DNA of 64,000 bases, taken from positions 124,001 through 188,000 of the forward strand of contig CM050001.1 in the NCBI GenBank assembly GCA_016630955.3, in the 5' to 3' direction. Every line of letters starts with the position of its first letter. Within the stretch, counting starts at the first letter, position 1. Shown here piece by piece: positions 1 to 10,484 of this stretch. The notes beneath the pieces are model-generated. The model saw nothing but the letters and a program-made list of their open reading frames with translations. It was not told where the DNA came from and did not search any database. Source of the stretch: Didymella arachidicola (lineage: Eukaryota; Ascomycota; Dothideomycetes; Pleosporales; Didymellaceae). Position numbers and translations under genes: made by a program.

Positions 1-278
1 TGTGCGAACCTTTTAGTATAGAAAGCCTCTATGTCTCCGAAATGATAGTTCCAGGCCATAGTCGGCGTGCAGGAAGCGAAGAGTCCCTGCTTAGCAAGAG
101 CCATGTTTCGCGCCTCTACCAGCTCTGCAGGATCCCCATCCTGCCCTGTTTCTGCTAGAAAGTTAGTAGCTAACATTATATCATTGCTGTTATATAACAC
201 AGGTTAATCCCGCCGACCTCCAACGTCGGCTAAGAACTCTTCTAGTGTTAGAGGTTGCTAGACAGGGGGCGAGGCCAT
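1..278 (-). pseudogene. Unidentified broken reading frame at left edge
   Basis: A minus-strand frame begins with ATG at 278 and stays protein-like for about 92 codons to the window edge, interrupted by two stops (TAG and TAA) that could be CAG and CAA before C-to-T change. The readable part includes LTLEEFLADVGG and later NMALAKQGLFASC. I do not recognise the family. It could be a second gene of the neighbouring transposon or an unrelated mobile-element gene. The rest lies outside the window. Confidence 0.35.
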
Positions 279-700
279 GGTTACTGACACAGCAACAGCT
301 ATAGGCAGAGATAACCAAGGCGAAGTAGCAGGCAGAGGAGCAGGTGCTAGGATCAACACAGATATGCAAGTGGTTACAGAATCTGTCACTAAGGTAAAGT
401 TAGGAATTGAAACAGTAACAGAGGTATTGACTTACTGCAGAGCTTCAGCTAGCGTTTAACCCTAGGATTGATGATAAGGTTAGAAGCGAGGCATAGAAGC
501 TGGCACATGCTGTTCGAAAGCTAAGGGGTCTTGGCGAGTGGATGCTTCGTTCCTTCTTGGCGCACCTCTTGTCTGCGCGGTAAGTGGCTCCAGAATAGAC
601 TAATACGGCCTCTAGGATGAGAATACTAAAGGTCCTTGCTCGCGTTGATAGCGCCAGTAATCATCGTAGAGATGGTTCAATCGTAGATTAGATCTAGCAG
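279..700. other. Non-coding, repeat-decayed stretch
   Basis: No protein-like frame could be supported on either strand. TAG and TAA triplets are frequent in all frames, as in the RIP-decayed transposase beside it. It may be the 3' flank of the MULE relic. Confidence 0.4.
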
Positions 701-2350
701 CCATCACTTCTTGCAGCGTATGGCGGCATAGGAGACCGTGTGTTTTCTCGAAGAGGCCCGAACAAGAATGCCCACCACAACGCTGTCGTTGCTCTTTCTA
801 GCGCAGCAAGTCTTGTTGCCTGATGTGCTTAATAGCGGGTAGTGTAAGGACATCGTGGATTCTAGGAGGCAGGAAGGGCATGGACTCGAGTTTGTGCTGA
901 AACTTGGTTCTATGCTTAGAAGACGCAATCTCCTTTGCGTACTTGCTGTATTGACTCTTGACTATCTGTTCAATCCTTGCAACAACACGAAGCAAGTTGC
1001 CTGTTAAAGTTATAAGATAGTCCTTTAGGACCTTATGCATTCCCTTAATAGGTAAACTTGTAATTGTGTTGTAGTGTTAGTAATAGGAGGTCTAGGCGGC
1101 TGCCTACTCTGTGCGTGTTGTGTATTGGTTCTCTTGCAGATACCTGCAAAGCTCCGGCTAGTGACTGTAGTCTTTAAGCAGATCGTTCCATTTGAATTGG
1201 AAGTCCATCGGTCTCTTCGCGTAGACAAGCTGTTTCGATTAGTCTAAGTATGCTAGAAGAGCTGCTTTAGAGCGCTCTTTGCTTATGTTCACTGTACCTA
1301 AGTCCAACGTTTTATAAATAAAGCCCTCTACTTAGCAATCCTCTACTTCTCTTCTTTTGTTGTGCTATTAGCATCTCTCTAGATCTGTTGCGCTTTTGTC
1401 TGAACGTTCTTGTTAATATGCCACACGCACAAGAGTTAAGGAACCCCTACGAGCAGCGCGCGCGCTAACATCTTTAATGCTTCTTCCTAGTCGCTAATAA
1501 AAACACGTGGCTGCTGCACACCTGTCTTAAGGAGGAAGTTTGCGATCGCCTAATAGCAGTCTGCATGTGTTTTGTTGCTAAGGAAGCAGAAGCCTACAGA
1601 GAAGAATATCTACAGGTTAGTGCAGCTGAGTATATGTAGCAGAGGAAGTTTGTGCTTGTTAATTCAATATGTGCAGTCTATTAATAGTACATCAGGATTC
1701 GCCAGCAGCAGCTCACCCTGCTTCTAATAAGCGAAGAAGAGGTTTTAGATGCAAATTGTTGTTGTCCTTCTTAACGGCGAAGATCTAGTCTGCCGTAGAC
1801 AGATCGTCTAGCAGTGCCTCCATCGGACTCCTTCCGTCTAGGTGTCTCTCCCTGATTTTCTTTCTCTCGCCTTGTATGTCGGTGGCAGTAACTAGTGTGT
1901 TATAATCTTTACTTTGGATTGCAGCGAGGATCTGCATCAGCCGCGCCCTAGCATAGGTTATTAATTCGATCACTTCCTTTTGTGCCGTTGTACGCTTGCG
2001 ATACACATTGTGCGCGCTAGGGTTGATTAATTAGAGGTGGTTGTGATGCTTGTCCAGAACCTCTAGCTTCTATTGCTCGCTGTGCTTCATCCTAAAGATG
2101 ACCAGCTTGAAGGGACATCCAGCCGCACGCGTGCTTGTACTTAACTTTTTTGCAGTAGGTTTGAAATCGGTTACAATGATAGTAGTATCGTGTTTTAACA
2201 TCTAAGTTGTGAGGCTTACTTCGCTTAAGAACAAAGCTATAGCTGTGTTGCCTGCTATGCGTCTTAAGAGCATTGTATGCTTCCTTATAAGAGTTATAGA
2301 GAAGGTCTAAGAGTGCTAGAATAGCTGCTATAATTATACACATAGAACTA
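700..2350 (-). pseudogene. Mutator-like (MULE) transposase relic
   Basis: A decayed MULE transposase read right to left. The N-terminal part (2343-2092) resembles a FAR1/MULE DNA-binding region. The middle (2006-1785) is an intact 73-codon block. From about 1790 to 1290 one frame reads NPDVLLIDCTY, then LPLLHILSCTN, then a GVQQPRVFISD segment and LLCVWHINKNVQ, the order of the MULE catalytic core (the DCTYKTN-like motif, an SD motif, then a C-x2-H-like motif). The C-terminal block (1040-800) reads MHKVLKDYLITLTGNLLRVV and ends RIHDVLTLPAIKHIRQQDLL, a familiar fungal MULE tail. At least ten in-frame stops, many TAG where Trp or Gln is expected, fit CpA-to-TpA RIP. The family assignment comes from motif memory, not a search. 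Confidence 0.75.
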
Positions 2351-2491
2351 GAGATAGCTAACTACAACGCAGAGAGGAGCATAGAGAAGGCTTTGTGGCG
2401 CAGAAACGCGTAGATGTCGCGCTGTTGTCGCGTTGATAGATTACACGCTAAGCTTGGTTAGGCAGTTAATATCCACTAACACTAGCGCAGG

Positions 2492-2539
2492 GGACAAATC
2501 TTAAAGGGGGGACAAATCTCAAAAACAGTGGGACAAATC
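2492..2539. repeat. Three copies of GGACAAATC
   Basis: GGACAAATC occurs at 2492-2500, 2510-2518 and 2531-2539, spaced about 18-21 bp. It lies just beyond the N-terminal end of the MULE relic, so it may be subterminal repeat or terminal-repeat material of that element. The partner at the other end was not seen in the window. Confidence 0.45.
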
Positions 2540-2670
2540 ACGCCAGCCATTGAAAACAGCGCTAGCTGCTTGTTGTTTAGAAAAAAAGTATCGTACCGTA
2601 CATACCTCACGGGCGAGCCGCTCACTTTTGCCAAGACTTACGAACACTACAGTTACTTTGCAACGCTGCA

Positions 2671-2684
2671 GAGCACAACTACGT
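2671..2684 (+). repeat. Left target-site duplication of LINE copy 1
   Basis: GAGCACAACTACGT is repeated exactly at 14696-14709. These 14-bp copies bracket the whole LINE pair and mark the insertion site of LINE copy 1 in pogo element A. Confidence 0.85.
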
Positions 2685-2811
2685 AAAAACACGACAACAG
2701 CGAGAATTTCACTTTTTGGAATCAACGCAATTTACCGCACGCAAACGTCTACTAGAGACGCCGTTCGACTAGCCAGCACTCAGGAGCAGCGCCCACTGCT
2801 TCTGAGGCGTC

Positions 2812-4494
2812 ATGGCGACACCGTGGCCTCGACGGTCGACATGGCCCAGCCCAATTCGCGAGCACGCTACATGCCTTAGCACTTTTCTGCACGACGTACT
2901 GCACCTTATCGAGCGCACCGGCAGCCAGTCCACGCCGACAGACATCGTCAGCGACATCATTCGCGGCTCACTGACGTTCGTCTTGAAGATGCAGCACACG
3001 CCCGACCTCAGCGCTATCAGCGACGCCCTCCGCGTCGCCCAGACCGAGGCCAAGGCTACAGCAGAACACACGGCGCAGGCCCTCGACGTAATCAAGAGCG
3101 AACTCAAGAACACCGTAGAACTCGTTCAACAGTCAGCAGCGAACATACAACAGAATGGCAACACGGCAGAGGAGGCGAGGGCAGCGGCCAAGGATGCTAC
3201 AGAGGTGGGTAAAGCGACGCTGGAGGTTGCGAGAGAGATCAGGAACAAGAGACCACAAGAGCAGGCGAACGGACCCATGAGCTACGCTGCAGCAGCAGCC
3301 AGGGGCATCCCACTAGCAGCTACATACAATGCACAAAGCGTCAAACAACCATCTGCGCAGACACAGCGTGAGGTCATCATGAACATCAGAAACCCGCTCA
3401 CCGTACAGAGCCTGCGGGCTATGAACCCTAGTAATCTCAAACTGCATGTCCAGCGTGCCATCGAGCAGAGCGGCAACGAAAACATAGCAACCGTGAAGAT
3501 TGTCTCATCTAACCAGCTGAAGAGCGGAGACCTAAGCATCAAGACAGCAAGCAGCAGTGAGGTCGAGGCGCTGCGACAGTTCGCGGACGACTGGGCCCAC
3601 CGCATCGGCAGTGGGACTACAGTGCAGATCCCGACGTTCGGCGTCCTGGCTCACGGCATACGCACGAGCACGATGGACATGAGCAAGCTCGACGAGATTA
3701 GAGCGCAGATCCTGCAGGATAACCGACCGTTCATACCCCGGGCGGAGATAAGACACATAAGCTGGCTGACCAGAGACGCGTCTGCCAAGACGTCATCAAC
3801 CATCACCATTGAGTTCACTAAACCAGAGGATGCCAACAAAATCATCGATGAAGGCCTGATCTGGCAGGGCGAAGTCTTCCAGTGCGAGCGATACGAGCAG
3901 CAGTGCCGAGTGAAGCAGTGCTTCAAGTGCCAAAGATACGGCCACATAGGAACCCAGTGCAAGGCAGCAACAGCATGTGGCCACTGTGCGCAGGAGCACG
4001 ACACCCGGGACTGCACATCGAGGGCCGGACAAACCATAGCCAGGAAGTGTGCTGCCTGCCGCGGCGAGCACGAAGCATGGAGCCGCCAGTGCCCGACCAG
4101 GAAGGACGAGATAGCCAAGGCGAGGGCCGCGTACGAGATGCGACCGCGCTACCATCACGTTTCACAAACGGCCGGACAAAATGCGCAGCTTGATATACCG
4201 ACATCTACAATCCGAAGGCGAAGGCCCAGTCAACCGACTGCGGCTTCGCAACCGACGCAGCTCACCAGGAACCGATCGCAAACCGGACGAGGACAGAAGA
4301 GAACCAATGCCGGAACCAATATCGACACGACGGATCAGGAGATCCCATCGACGCAAGCAGGGGCGAGCCAGAGACCGCATCGGCAGATTATACCCAGCAG
4401 AAGAGCGTTAGAGGCGACTGGAAACAGCGCCCGACTAACACAGCAGCACCACAACAGCCATCGCATAGAGATCGACTCCGATAACGATGCATGA
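2812..4494 (+). CDS. LINE copy 1 ORF1, gag-like zinc-knuckle protein
   Basis: This open frame of 560 aa encodes the RNA-binding first protein of a Tad1-type LINE. The N-terminal half (about residues 30-150) is helical and Gln/Ala-rich, likely coiled coil. Three CCHC zinc knuckles follow in the C-terminal half, near CFKCQRYGHIGTQC, CGHCAQEHDTRDC and CAACRGEHEAWSRQC. The tail is basic and Thr/Arg-rich. The stop codon overlaps the ORF2 start as ATGA. The protein is roughly 60% identical by eye to ORF1 of copy 2, so the two LINEs are different subfamilies. It is probably inert, because ORF2 is broken. Confidence 0.92.
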   Translation: MATPWPRRSTWPSPIREHATCLSTFLHDVLHLIERTGSQSTPTDIVSDIIRGSLTFVLKMQHTPDLSAISDALRVAQTEAKATAEHTAQALDVIKSELKNTVELVQQSAANIQQNGNTAEEARAAAKDATEVGKATLEVAREIRNKRPQEQANGPMSYAAAAARGIPLAATYNAQSVKQPSAQTQREVIMNIRNPLTVQSLRAMNPSNLKLHVQRAIEQSGNENIATVKIVSSNQLKSGDLSIKTASSSEVEALRQFADDWAHRIGSGTTVQIPTFGVLAHGIRTSTMDMSKLDEIRAQILQDNRPFIPRAEIRHISWLTRDASAKTSSTITIEFTKPEDANKIIDEGLIWQGEVFQCERYEQQCRVKQCFKCQRYGHIGTQCKAATACGHCAQEHDTRDCTSRAGQTIARKCAACRGEHEAWSRQCPTRKDEIAKARAAYEMRPRYHHVSQTAGQNAQLDIPTSTIRRRRPSQPTAASQPTQLTRNRSQTGRGQKRTNAGTNIDTTDQEIPSTQAGASQRPHRQIIPSRRALEATGNSARLTQQHHNSHRIEIDSDNDA

Positions 4495-7400
4495 ATAGAC
4501 ACACCACACTAAGCATACTACAGTACAACGTTCACAAATCAAGAGACATGGTCATGGCGAGCATGCTGCGCGACCCTCGAGTCCACGAGTACGATATTCT
4601 GGCCATTCAGGAACCATGGAGGAACCCCTTCGCGGCGACGACACACCATCCAGCGAAAAGTGTGTTCCACCTCTGCTGTCCAGCAGAAGAAGAGGCAGGG
4701 CCCGCTCGGGTATGCTTCTTCATCAACAGAAGATTAGACCACAAGAAGTGGCAGTTTAAGGAGCACAGTAGAGACATCTGCTCGCTCACACTAGAGCTTG
4801 GTAACAACCAACGGGAGGGACAACACGTTACCATTTACAACATCTACAACCCGGCAAGGCGCAGTAAGGGCGACAGTACCGTACTGTCGGACATCCGCAC
4901 AGTACTACACAACAATCAGTCCCATGAGCAGATCCTGCTTAGCGACTTCAACCTGCACCACCCCATGTGGGGAGGCGCAAATGTAAGACACACCGACCCT
5001 GACTTTGCAGACCTGCTGGCGATCATGGAAGACTTCAATCTAGATAGCACACTCCCTCCTAGAACTATCACATACGAAGAAAGAACCTCACGCACAACTA
5101 TTAACCTGTGTCTAGTAACCGTAGGCCTGGTAGATCGGGTGATCAAGAGCCAGGTCGACCGAGACCTCGACCACGACTCTGACTATCTTCCTATTAGCAC
5201 TGTGATAGACATGAGAGTACAGCAGCTAGAAACATTGCCTAAAAGAGACTGGAAACGACTAGACGAAGGGACGTACCACAAAGCGCTTAAACAGGCTTTA
5301 CCGCCACCGCGTAGACCTGCAAACAAGACAGCACTTGACGCATACGTCCAGGAGGTCGTTCGGGCAATTCAAAGGGCCATTAAAAGAGCTCTACCACACA
5401 CACGCCCGTTAGATTAAGCTAAACGGGGTTAGTTGGAAGAGTGCAGTGCAGTGCTTGCAGAAACAAAAAGACTTAAAAGAATGCACAGCCAGCGCCACAC
5501 AGACGAGTCGTGGGAGGCTTACCGCGCAGCAAGAAACCTCAAAGCAAGAACAATCAAGAAGGCACTAAGAGATGCTTACAGAGAACAGGTAGAGCAAGCC
5601 GCGAAGTCGCCAGAAGCACTGTGGAGACTTATTAAGTAGGCAAAGACAAGAGGAAACCAGGCCCCTATGGTCACACCCGTCATACGACACCCAGAGACAC
5701 AACAGGAGATAGTAGACCTGAAAGCTAAAGCAGACGTGTTCCGTGAGGCTTTCTTCCCAGCACCACCGGAAGCAGATCTAGAGGACATACGAGACGCACA
5801 ATACGACAACTAAGTGGTTATGCCGCTAGTGACAGAGCAAGAGGTCAGGGACGCTATTTGAGCCGCGTCGCCGCTCAAGGCACCTGGCCCGGACGGTATC
5901 ACTAACAAGGCCCTGCAAGCAGGAACGACCCACCTTGCACTCCATCTGACGAGGATCTTCAACCAGAGCTTGCGCCTGGGCTACTGCCCAATCCACTTTC
6001 GCGAGTCGACCACGGTGGTACTACGCAAGCCGGGCAAAGACAACTACACAACACCGAAGTCGTATAGACCTATCGCGCTAATAAACACCACAGGCAAGAT
6101 CATGGATGCAGTTATAGCACGACGCCTTAGCTACCTGGCTAAGGCCTATCACGTCTTACCGCCGACACATATGGGCGGCAGGAAGATGCGCTCGACTGAG
6201 CACGCCCTTCACGCCGTCACCTATAAGATATACGAAGCATGGAGTCAGAACACTAGTCAGGTAGCTAGTCTCTTGCTGCTCGACGTTTCCGGCGCCTTCG
6301 ACAATGTTTCGCACACACGACTGCTTCACAATCTGCGAAAGAGGCGAGTAGATAAGAAGATAGTGAAGTAGATTGCAAGCTTCCTTAGCAACAGACAGAC
6401 AAGCATCGCAGTTAACGGCTTCAGGTCGACAACGTATCAGATCAACACAGGCATACCGCAAGGGTCGCCACTGTCACCTATCCTCTACCTCTTCTACAAC
6501 GCGGACCTAATAGAAGAATGTAATAACACACTAGAAGCTATGTCTACAGGCTATATAGACGATGTCGCTATCTTGGCATGCAGTAAGACAACAGAGCAGA
6601 CATGCGAGACACTAAGACAAATTCTCGGAAAGGCACAGCTCTAGGCTAATACACACGCATCAGTCTTTACTCTGAACAAGTTCTAGCTTACCCACTTTAC
6701 AAGATCACGCAAACGCGTTAATACAGAAACACTGATTTAAACAGAGTAGGGCGAGATACAACCTAAAGCAACATGCAAGTACCTTAGACTAACAATAGAC
6801 ACAAAGCTTTACTAGAAACAACATACAGAGGGTATTAGACAAAAAGCAACAAAGACAGTTAATACTCTAAGTTGTCTTGGCGGATCTAACTAGGGCGCCA
6901 GCCTTATAGACATGCGACGGATATATGCAAGCACTGTACTACTATAGATAATGTACGCATGCTTGATATAGTTGAACACAAGTGCAAAGGGAAGATTGTA
7001 CATAAAAAAGACGCTGAACACATTAAAGAGTCTACAAGCAAGAGCGGCAAGAGTTATAAGCAGAGCCTACAAAGCCACGTTAAACGCTGCGCTTGATATC
7101 AAGGCCTTCCTCCTACCCATTGAGCAGCAGATATAGAAACACAATACAGATACTGTCACCCGACTGTTATTATGCACCGACATCGCGGCCACCTTAGGGT
7201 TCCAGATAAACACAATCCAGCCGACAGTCGCAAACAAGGCCCGCATTAGACACACCAGCTCATGGCAGAAACTCTATATCGACATGAAGAGCAGGCGAAA
7301 CCACGACTTGGACAGACAAGAGCAGATCCCATGCTTTCTCACCCCACCCTAGAGACACGGCCCATCTACCTACATTGATGCGACTGCTGAGGAGGCACGG

Positions 7401-8381
7401 GCGCGACACGACAAAGACTACGCAAAGGAAAACAACCTCAGCATCTACACAGACGGCAGCGGCATCGAAGGCGAGATAGGCTCTGCAGCATTGTGTCCAC
7501 TCACACAACAGGTACGGTCCGTTCACATGGGGCTAGACACAGCGTCGACAGTATATGCAGCAGAGCTACAGGGTATCAGCTTAGCTTTACAAATCGCTCA
7601 AGAGTATGCAAACAGAAATGGCGTGCGACGAGACGTTTCTATATACACAGACAACCAAGCCGCCATTTGGTCAATTGCCAAGGCGGAGGGACGATCAGGC
7701 GCCTACATCCTCGCGGACATTGCAAGACAAGTCCAGGAGCTCCAGGATAAGGGACGGACAGTAACCGTCAGGTGGATCCCAGCCCACGTGGGCATACCCG
7801 GGAACGAGGCCGTCGACAAAGCGGCCAAAGAGGCCACCGGATGGAGGGAAAACGGGCGCAGAAGTTCACCGGCAGACGCGCCTCCCAAGTTGTACACCAT
7901 TAGATCGACAGTAAGAAGATGGTGCAAAGCACAAGCAGAGCGGGCATGGACAGCAAAGTGGCGCACAGACACAAAGGGCCGCGCAACCTACAGACACACG
8001 CCCACACCTACCAAGAAGGTTCTTCAGATCCACGAGGGGCTTACCAAGCGAGAGAGCGCGCTGCTGGTGCAGCTACGGACCGAGAAGATCGGCTTCAACG
8101 ACTTTCTCTTCGCCCGAAGAGTGCCAGATGTAACCAGCCCACGCTGCGACTGCGGAGCCAGACGACAGACCGTCGCCCACATCCTTCTCCACTGCAGCAA
8201 GCGCAGGAATCTCCGGAACCGCATCTTCGCCAACCTGTCCGGACGAGACAACATCCGGGCCATCCTAAGCACGCCACAGCTAGCCACCAAAGCCATCCAG
8301 TATGTAGAGCAGACGCAGATCCTTGGGCAAAATGGGGATCGCAGGCGCGAAGACGACAGCCGAGCGCTGGGGGGAGACTGA
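4491..8381 (+). pseudogene. LINE copy 1 ORF2, broken endonuclease-RT-RNase H
   Basis: The ATG at 4491 overlaps the ORF1 stop. The AP-endonuclease domain is open to 5417, with AIQEPWRNP and LSDFNLHHPMWGG, but the usual HDSDH signature reads HDSDY, a loss consistent with C-to-T change. After 5417 the frame is cut by many stops. Readable islands are the RT fingers and palm (5970-6371, with PLSPILYLFYNADL and a YIDD box further on) and the RNase H plus C-terminal zinc motif (7491-8381, with YTDNQAAIWSI and WIPAHVGIPGNEA). Most stops are TAG where copy 2 has TGG or CAG, the RIP pattern. It cannot encode a working enzyme. Confidence 0.9.
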
Positions 8382-8654
8382 AGGTATCGCAGACGCACAA
8401 CACGAGGCAACCATGCCTCTACGAGCCTAGAAGTGCAGTGTTCAGTTAGTAGAGTCATTATCTAGATGAGGGTGACAGCCAAATGTAGATAGTGATGAGA
8501 GGGAAACGGCAGGTCGTGGGGATAGATGGTTCCTTTCAAGGGATGAAGTGGGGCGGCGCGGATCAACCTCTGCACCGCGTCGGCTGTCTGCCAAGCCTGC
8601 CAGCCGGGCATAGCTGCGGGTTCGCGGCTGAAACCGTGTAGGAAATACCAAACC

Positions 8655-8670
8655 AAACCAAACCAAACCG
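8655..8670 (+). repeat. Left target-site duplication of LINE copy 2
   Basis: AAACCAAACCAAACCG is found again at 14681-14696, directly after the copy 2 tail. This segment is the end of the copy 1 tail, so copy 2 landed in that tail. Confidence 0.75.
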
Positions 8671-8798
8671 AAAAACACCACACATAGCGAGAACTCGATT
8701 TTTGGAATTCACTCGTATTTTCGCGCTCAAACGGTCGCTCTTGACGCCAATTGACTAGCCAGCACCCAGCCGCAGCAGCCCACTGCGTCTGACGTGCC

Positions 8799-10484
8799 AT
8801 GGCGACACCGTGGCCTCAGCAGCCCACGTGGCCCACCCCATTCCGCGAGCACGCTACACGCCTCAGCACCTACCTTCAGGACGCGCTGGCCTGTATCGAT
8901 CGCACGCAAAGCCAGCCTGTGCCAGCAGACCTCGTCAAGGTCATTATACACGGCACGCTGACGTTTATACTGAAAGTGCAACACACGCCTGACCTCAGCA
9001 CGGTGTGCGACGCGCTTAGCATCCTGCAAACTGAGGCCAAGGCGTCCTCCGACAACACCACGCGAATGCTTAATGCTGTCAAGCAGGAACTCAAGACCGA
9101 AATAAAGAACACCGCTAATACCGTCCACGCAATCGCCACAAACGTACAACAAAACATAAGGAACGGAGAGGAAGCTAGGACTGCAGCCAAGGAGGCGGTA
9201 GAGGTAGGTAAGGCCAATCTGCAGATGGCAAGACAGATCAAAAACGCAGGACCACAGACTGGTGGCGTGCTCAGCTACGCTGCGATGGCGGCGAGGGGCG
9301 CACCGCTAGCAAGTACAGCGAATACACAAGTTCCCAGAATGGCTCCTATGCAGACGCAGCGTGAAGTCGTTGTGACCATTAGAGACCCCAGTACAGTGCT
9401 CAGCCTGCGGGCGATGAACCCGCGCAACCTTAACGCGCATGTAGAGCGCGCCATCGCGCAAAGCAGAAACGAAAACATTAACAGCATCAAGGTGCTCTCT
9501 TCAAACCAGCTAAGAAGCGGCGACCTTAGCATCAGAACGGCGACCAACAAAGAAGTAGAAGCACTAAAGCAGTTCGCTGACGACTGGGTCCACCGCATCG
9601 GCAACAGGGCCACCTTGCGGATTACAACCTACGGCATCATCGCACACGGCATGCGCACCAGCACAATAGACATGGACAGGTTTGAGGAGACGAGGGATCA
9701 GCTACTGCTGGACAACAAGCCGTTCATCCCACAGGCAGAGATCAAGTACGTCGGGTGGCTGACACGCAACGCACCCACGAAAGCCGCCTCCAGCGTCATC
9801 ATAGAGTTCAGCAAGGCAGAGGACGCTAACAAGATCATTGACGAGGGCCTCATCTGGCAGGGCGAGGTCTTCCAGTGCGAGCGATACGAGCGACAGTGCC
9901 GAGTGAAGCAGTGCTTCAAGTGCCAACACTACGGCCACATAGGAACCCAGTGCAAGGCAACAATCGCATGTGGCTACTGCGCGCAACAACATGAGAGCAG
10001 GGATTGTCCGTCCAAGCTCGACCGGAACGTACCCAGGAAGTGTGCCGCCTGCCGAGGCGAACACGAAGCGTGGAGCTACCAGTGCCCTACCAGGAAGGAG
10101 GAGAGGGCAAAAGCAAGGGCTGCATACGACGTACGCCCATACTACCACCCAGTCGCGGAGACACCAAGGAACAACATCCCACTGGAGGCGTCGGCCACCT
10201 CTGTCCGACGGAGTAGACTCGCCCAAGCTCCCGCATCGACGCAGCCAGCACCAATCACCAGGAACCGATCGCAAACTGGACGAGGACAGAAGAGGACTAA
10301 TGCAGGAACTACCATTGACTCAGCAGAGCAGCACAACCAGCCAACACACGCGAACGGCAGCCAAAGGCCGCAGAGGCACGTCATACCTACCCGGAGGGCC
10401 ATGGAAGCTACCGGGAACAGCACGCAGCAGACACAGAGCGGCACTAGCCAGCACATGGAAATCGACTCTGACAACGAAGCATGA
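8799..10484 (+). CDS. LINE copy 2 ORF1, gag-like zinc-knuckle protein
   Basis: The intact 561-aa ORF1 has a helical N-terminal half, then three CCHC knuckles (CFKCQHYGHIGTQC, CGYCAQQHESRDC, CAACRGEHEAWSYQC) and a basic Gln/Thr-rich tail. In Tad1-like LINEs this protein binds the element RNA and forms the ribonucleoprotein with ORF2. Its TGA stop shares the ATGA tetranucleotide with the ORF2 start (10481-10484). The leader upstream (8671-8798) matches that of copy 1, which supports the first ATG as the start. Confidence 0.94.
   Translation: MATPWPQQPTWPTPFREHATRLSTYLQDALACIDRTQSQPVPADLVKVIIHGTLTFILKVQHTPDLSTVCDALSILQTEAKASSDNTTRMLNAVKQELKTEIKNTANTVHAIATNVQQNIRNGEEARTAAKEAVEVGKANLQMARQIKNAGPQTGGVLSYAAMAARGAPLASTANTQVPRMAPMQTQREVVVTIRDPSTVLSLRAMNPRNLNAHVERAIAQSRNENINSIKVLSSNQLRSGDLSIRTATNKEVEALKQFADDWVHRIGNRATLRITTYGIIAHGMRTSTIDMDRFEETRDQLLLDNKPFIPQAEIKYVGWLTRNAPTKAASSVIIEFSKAEDANKIIDEGLIWQGEVFQCERYERQCRVKQCFKCQHYGHIGTQCKATIACGYCAQQHESRDCPSKLDRNVPRKCAACRGEHEAWSYQCPTRKEERAKARAAYDVRPYYHPVAETPRNNIPLEASATSVRRSRLAQAPASTQPAPITRNRSQTGRGQKRTNAGTTIDSAEQHNQPTHANGSQRPQRHVIPTRRAMEATGNSTQQTQSGTSQHMEIDSDNEA

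Larger units (their letters stand above)
2685..8670 (+). mobile_element. Tad1-type LINE copy 1 (decayed, full length)
   Basis: A full-length non-LTR retrotransposon of about 6 kb: 5' leader, ORF1 (2812-4494), ORF2 (4491-8381, broken), 3' UTR and an (AAACC)n tail ending at 8670. Its 5' end AAAAACAC aligns with that of copy 2 at 8671. Target duplications of 14 bp lie at 2671-2684 and, after the later insertion of copy 2, at 14696-14709. Decay is uneven: ORF1 is open, while ORF2 between about 5400 and 7500 is full of TAG stops. Confidence 0.9.

Noticed and set aside
8640..8700. AAACC repeats as telomeric DNA
   Set aside because: Fungal telomere repeats are usually TTAGGG. These repeats end a LINE and match its tail position.
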